Of a stretch of DNA of 64,000 nucleotides, positions 59,807 to 64,000 are shown in pieces. A program made the translations under genes and the position numbers. Below the pieces are notes generated by a model. The model had not been told where the DNA came from. It saw nothing but the letters and a program-made list of their open reading frames with translations, and searched no databases. Numbering within the stretch: the stretch's first letter is position 1; each line of letters starts with the position of its first letter. Origin of the DNA: Anopheles merus (Eukaryota; Arthropoda; Insecta; Diptera; Culicidae); assembly GCF_017562075.2 (NCBI RefSeq), contig NC_054084.1:46718697-46782696 (forward strand). Reading direction: 5' to 3'.

Positions 59807-62800
59807 TTACAATCCTTCCAACGACTCGTTCGTTTGCACTCTGTAACTACCCGTCAAATCCAAATAATCCTGATCAACCCATTGATCGTCATTTGGGAGC
59901 TCCTCCGGTTTCAAGCTCCATGTACCTGTTAATGGTACGATGTTTTTGTCAAGTGAGAGATAGTTTAATATCGCACTGTTCAAGAAATGAGTGTCGAATG
60001 ATAAAGCGTTCCCTGCTACAGGTATATCATCGGTGATGGTCCAAATAGAAATTTTGGAAGTTTTAAAGTTCTAGAAATATTAAGAAAATCTATTATTAGT
60101 TTCTTTATGTAAGGTAAACAATAAAACAAATCTTACCTCAGGCAAACAATGATGCTGCTGGCAGTAGTAGTTCGTATCCTTTTCCCGATGACACAACGTA
60201 CCGTCGGGGAAGTATGAATCTACGCCCAAATCATTCAAATCGAATCTCGGTGCGTAATATGCTTCGCTATCAGCGCGTTTGCAGTATACTGCACAGCTCA
60301 TCCACAATCGCTTCGAGTCGTATGGACCTTGAATTCCACGGCCTTCAGGATCCAGCCGCGGAAGCAACTGACTAAACTCGCGACAGCGTCGATTAGCATA
60401 GAACTGGACCGGTTCGCGGTTCGCTTGGCACAGCTTGCCATCATCACAAATCGCAACGTCAAAAGCTACACCTTCGCAGCCTTGATCGGTATTAACAGGA
60501 GGCGGATTGTCACAACGGCGCGTTCGGCGCTTGTATCCCATCGATTGCTCCAAACAACCAGAAACACATTCTTCGTCCTTCCATTCGCTCCATCCGCCAG
60601 GGATAATATTGGAGGGTTTTTTCTTCTGCTTGGTACATGTGCCTCCCTTGCACCACTGTAAAATGAATTGAAAATTAATAAATTAGTTTTTTTAAATATT
60701 CAACATAAGGCTACATTATAGTTCAATTCAAATTAAAATTTTCTAATATTTTGCATTCATTTTGCATTTGCCTATCTACGTAGGCGTGATGTACAGATAG
60801 GTGAACGCACTTTTGAAGTCGTCCCAGAATTCACCTATCTGGGGTCAAAGGTCAGCAACGACAACAGTATGGAAGCTGAGTTGTGCGCAAGGATGCTGGC
60901 GGCCAACCGGTCATTCTACAGCCTGAAAAAGCAGTTCACCTCAAGGAACCTGTCGCGACGGACGAAGCTGGGACTATATAGTACCTATATAGTACCAGTA
61001 CTGACGAAACCCTCTTAGCCGCGTTCGAGAGGAAGATGCTCAGAAGGATAATTGGCCCCGTATGTGTGGAAGGACAATGGAGGAGTCGCTGTAATGACGA
61101 GCTATACGAGATGTACGGCGACCTCACTGTCGTACAGCGTATCAAGCTCGCCAGGCTCCGGTGGGCTGGCCATGTTGTACGCATGGAAACGGACGACCCA
61201 GCACGTAAAGTCTTTTTAGGCCGTCCACAAGGACAGAGGAGGCGTGGTAGGCCCAAATTGAGGTGGCAAGGTGGCGTGGAGGCGTCCGCCATTAAGGCCG
61301 GGATAATGGACTGAAAGACGAAGGCGCGAGGCCGTGAGCGGTTTCGGACACTCCTGAGGCAGGCCAAGACCGCAAAGCGGTTGTAGCGCCGGATAAGTAA
61401 GTAAGTAATATTTTGCATTAAACACGGTTAAGGGTACATTGTAACAACAACGCAAAACCCCTGCCTTTGTAAAACCCCGCCTAAAAGTATGCAATTTACA
61501 TATCATGACTGGCTGCGGACGTGTTCCGTATTTTAGAACAACTGCCTTTCCGCTAGCTTTGGTAAAATGGTTTTTGGCAGAATGATGAGCATTTCTCATA
61601 TAGAAACAGCAAAGGATATAGAAAAGGCCTACCTTATTATCACCACAATCAGTGCCTTCCAGTGCTGGTCCGGCAAAATAAAATCCAGTCCGATGAGGAG
61701 TGCGGCAACGTACATTCTGACAAATCGCTGGTAGTTCTGTGGACGCTAATATGGCATCCTTATCACTAAACATAAAAAATATATCTCGATAATATGAAAA
61801 AAAAATCATTGGCACAAAACGTTACTTACGTAAGCAGCACCTCACATTGTTTCTTCGCTGTCCAAACCTGTCCTGGGTGGTCGTAATATTTCGATGTTTC
61901 ATATTCTGCTACTGTTTTAGAATCCTTTTCAAATAGACAACCGGCCCAACTGCAAACAGTACACAACATTAAAGAATTATTTTGTCACTGTGTTATGCAT
62001 CACTTTACAATACCTAAGCTGTGTGATCACATCGGCACTACAACTTGACCATGTAGTTTCTCCTTGCGTTCCCCTTGATGGTGACATGACGAACCCATCC
62101 TTTGGACAGCCGTTTCCAACAGAATCATGATGCATCCCTAGACTAAATAGAATTTATATGGCATATTTTATCAAACATAACGTAAAATGTGTGAAATGTG
62201 CTTACTTGTGACCGATTTCGTGTGCGGCTATGTAAATGGATGTAAAGCCCGACGAAGGATACGGTTTACCAAACACGTTTCTAGCTCCAAACTCCGCAAT
62301 TACGCAAGCGTAATCGCTTAAGCACACTCCTCCGACAGTTGCCAGGCCCATGGTTCCCCCGGTTCGGCGCCCGTTTTCGATCGCATAAAAATCCAACCCG
62401 GACAGATATAACGCCATATCCCACCGGCCCCGATTTAAGACACTCTGATAGGAACAGAAAGAATCAAGCAGCTGATTGCGCTCACCATTGTAGTGAGGCA
62501 TTGCGGAAGGCTGCGTGCGCATGAGCTCAAGATACACTAGTGCAATATCGACACCCTGCCCCAGCGAGGGATGATGATACAAAGCCTGAATGCCGTTAAT
62601 ATATGCCAGTATAAAATCTCGCAAAGCTGCATCGTCGTAGTCAAAGTAAGGGGCAAACGTTTTGTAGGCTGCTTCGTCAAAAAATACTGCCAGTTCTATC
62701 AAAGGTTTGGCGCTTTTCGAAGGAGCACTACGGTTGCGACCGTCTCTACCTTCTAGCTCCTCCAACTCCGAAGAGGAATAGTTCTTTTGTCCGAGGGTAT

Positions 62801-63769
62801 CTCCAAGCAGATGGATTTCGGAATGTGTTCGACGGCGCACGAGCTCATATGACACATCGGCCTGGTTGGTGTCGATCTGTAGTGCTTTGATCAAATGTGG
62901 TCTTCGTAATGTTGAACTCAGAGACGGCATATTGTCATCCAAAGGAACCAATTCTAGCGGCCCAGATGGGTGAAAGATTATTCCAGTCTGCAACGAGTGA
63001 AGTAATTATGGAGTGTAAGTCGAATTGCAATTATATACATAAGTAGAAAATAACATATTCACGGTGCAAATGATTTAAATATACGAAATATCGTCAAAAC
63101 ACATTAAAAGATACTGAGCTCTAAAATACATCGGAAATGACCCTTTAAGCTTATATGTTGAAATGTGAAATTTGTCTTGTTTTACGGAAGCATTTTAACG
63201 ATTCATCATTCACTATTCTACCCGCATCGGCAGAGAAAACATAATCACAAAAAACTTAGCAATTTCTTTTTTTTTTGGGAAAAACATTCGTTTGGTTCGG
63301 TACGTACAAATCGATCGTCGCCGTTAGTTGAAAAGGCAGCCGTGAAGTTATCATCATTATGCACAAAATGTTCGCCAGTAGCTGGTCCTCGGTCGTCAAG
63401 CACCTTAGTGACACGTTCCTGTGCTGTTGTGAGTACTGTAGTTGGTATACTTAACACTTTGTTCGGTCGTAGATGTAACCGAATGGGATTGTTCCGAAAG
63501 GAGAAACTCAAATTCAAGTCCTTCACATTCCAACTACCGTCTGGACGATGCACTTCCAAATCCACAATCTCATAATACGGCCACGCACTTTCGCTTTCGC
63601 TCCCGAAATATTTTATTCTGTCTGCCTTCGTGAGTCCATACACGAACAGCTGTTTCGTTTGTTGATCGAATGAATGAACGGCGATCGTTTGGGCGATCAG
63701 AACGATGTGAACAACCACAATAGCGCACTGAGTTCGACACATGTTTTGCTTGATCTGTAAAGCTTTCAT
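59807..63769 (-). CDS. Secreted ADAMTS-type zinc metalloproteinase (7 exons)
   Basis: Exons 63769-63308, 62987-62206, 62142-62014, 61949-61830, 61765-61633, 60655-60137 and 60070-59807 join in frame to 802 residues. A hydrophobic N-terminus (AIVVVHIVLIAQTIAV) is a signal peptide. A prodomain follows, containing RRR near residue 220 as a possible convertase site. The reprolysin domain has the zinc site HEIGHNLGMHHD, H410/E411/H414/H420, split by an intron after the second His, with Met-turn GFVMSPSRG. Then come the disintegrin-like region (VRCRTPHRTGFYFAGPALEG, CGDNKWCKGGTC), one thrombospondin repeat (GGWSEWKDEECVSGC ... TRRCDNP), a short Cys-rich region, and a Cys-free acidic tail. ADAMTS enzymes cut extracellular matrix. 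Only one TSP1 repeat and no long spacer make it compact for the family. The orthology group is not decided. Confidence 0.92.
60758..61405 (+). mobile_element. 5'-truncated non-LTR retrotransposon in ADAMTS intron 5
   Basis: Flanked by a perfect 14-bp duplication TAATATTTTGCATT (60,744-60,757, 61,406-61,419) and ending in a TAAG tetranucleotide tail. The plus strand reads the C-terminal part of a LINE reverse transcriptase: FTYLGSKVSND, AANRSFYSLKKQF, then, after a frame change, RRIIGPVC, RLRWAGHVVRM and GRRGRPKLRW. Opposite to the host gene. It is a dead-on-arrival copy. Confidence 0.85.
61036..61314 (+). pseudogene. LINE reverse transcriptase C-terminal fragment
   Basis: About 90 residues with LARLRWAGHVVRM and GQRRRGRPKLRWQ, the typical end of insect non-LTR retrotransposon ORF2. 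Upstream homologous sequence (60,785 to 61,016) is in another frame and stops before a short deletion. Not a host gene. Confidence 0.85.
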
Positions 63770-64000
63770 TCACTGAACAACCACGCTTAGCAAACTGACG
63801 ATCCGTTTGTTACCGGCTACCGAGCCCAACTGCAGGAGAAATTCTGCCGTTCCAAAGGTTTTAAATGGATTTTGGGGGGAATTTGGAATTCTGCACGAGT
63901 GACGCAATTATTGCTGCCAACCAGCGTACCGTCTTCCGAAGCAAATGAGCTCAGTGGCACAGATGCACACGGTACGGAATCGAGCTGGAGCGACAAGGTG
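63770..64000 (-). promoter_or_regulatory. Upstream region of the ADAMTS gene
   Basis: Directly 5' of the start codon. The minus strand has GTCAGTTTGC and GTTCAGTGAAT, both similar to the arthropod initiator TCAGT, within 40 bp of the ATG. No TATA box. Too little sequence to decide the start. Confidence 0.3.

Overview
The window is animal nuclear DNA, most likely from a mosquito of the Anopheles type. The evidence is: split genes with GT-AG introns, many of them only 60 to 150 bp; long AT-rich non-coding stretches; insect DNA transposon relics; a Ty1/copia element primed on an internal part of initiator tRNA-Met; and best-recognised proteins that are typical metazoan or dipteran homologues. 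Species is inferred from protein character only. No bacterial operons, CRISPR arrays, rRNA or tRNA genes were seen.

Layout. Positions 1 to 11,400 hold no convincing gene. They contain DNA transposon relics: a piggyBac remnant with TTAA flanks, a hAT-like element with an 8-bp target duplication, and several TA-flanked MITEs. Positions 11,460 to 12,190 look like a spliced non-coding locus with two introns of 76 and 78 bp. Positions 15,455 to 20,667 (+) hold a five-exon gene for a 728-residue disordered protein that I do not recognise; it has two NPF-acidic motifs and a KRRAPPPPP stretch. HEATR3/Syo1 (21,313 to 23,352, -) converges on it. Positions 23,500 to 32,400 are a dense bed of nested MITEs, several with visible target duplications and some with an empty site in a sister repeat. 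Positions 32,584 to 36,962 are a copia-type LTR retrotransposon with 148-bp LTRs, disabled by frame breaks.

Positions 37,926 to 47,576 (-) hold a cytosolic alpha-carbonic anhydrase (CAH1 type) in four coding exons. Its tiny first coding exon and upstream region lie in a tandem array: two near-identical 4.6-kb units plus a partial third. There are therefore three first exons, at 47,543, 52,149 and 56,757, each with a start codon, a splice donor and a TATA-like box. The middle copy is a chimera of the outer two, with a 20-bp crossover window at the exon 1 splice donor. This is the most interesting feature of the window.

Positions 59,807 to 63,769 (-) hold a complete seven-exon secreted ADAMTS metalloproteinase of 802 residues. 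A 5'-truncated non-LTR retrotransposon with a 14-bp target duplication sits in its fifth intron.

The genes do not form a pathway: ribosomal protein import (HEATR3), CO2 hydration (CAH1) and extracellular matrix proteolysis (ADAMTS) are simply neighbours. Exon joins were worked out by hand from splice sites and reading phase; all three multi-exon joins of recognised genes, and that of the unknown gene, keep an open frame throughout.
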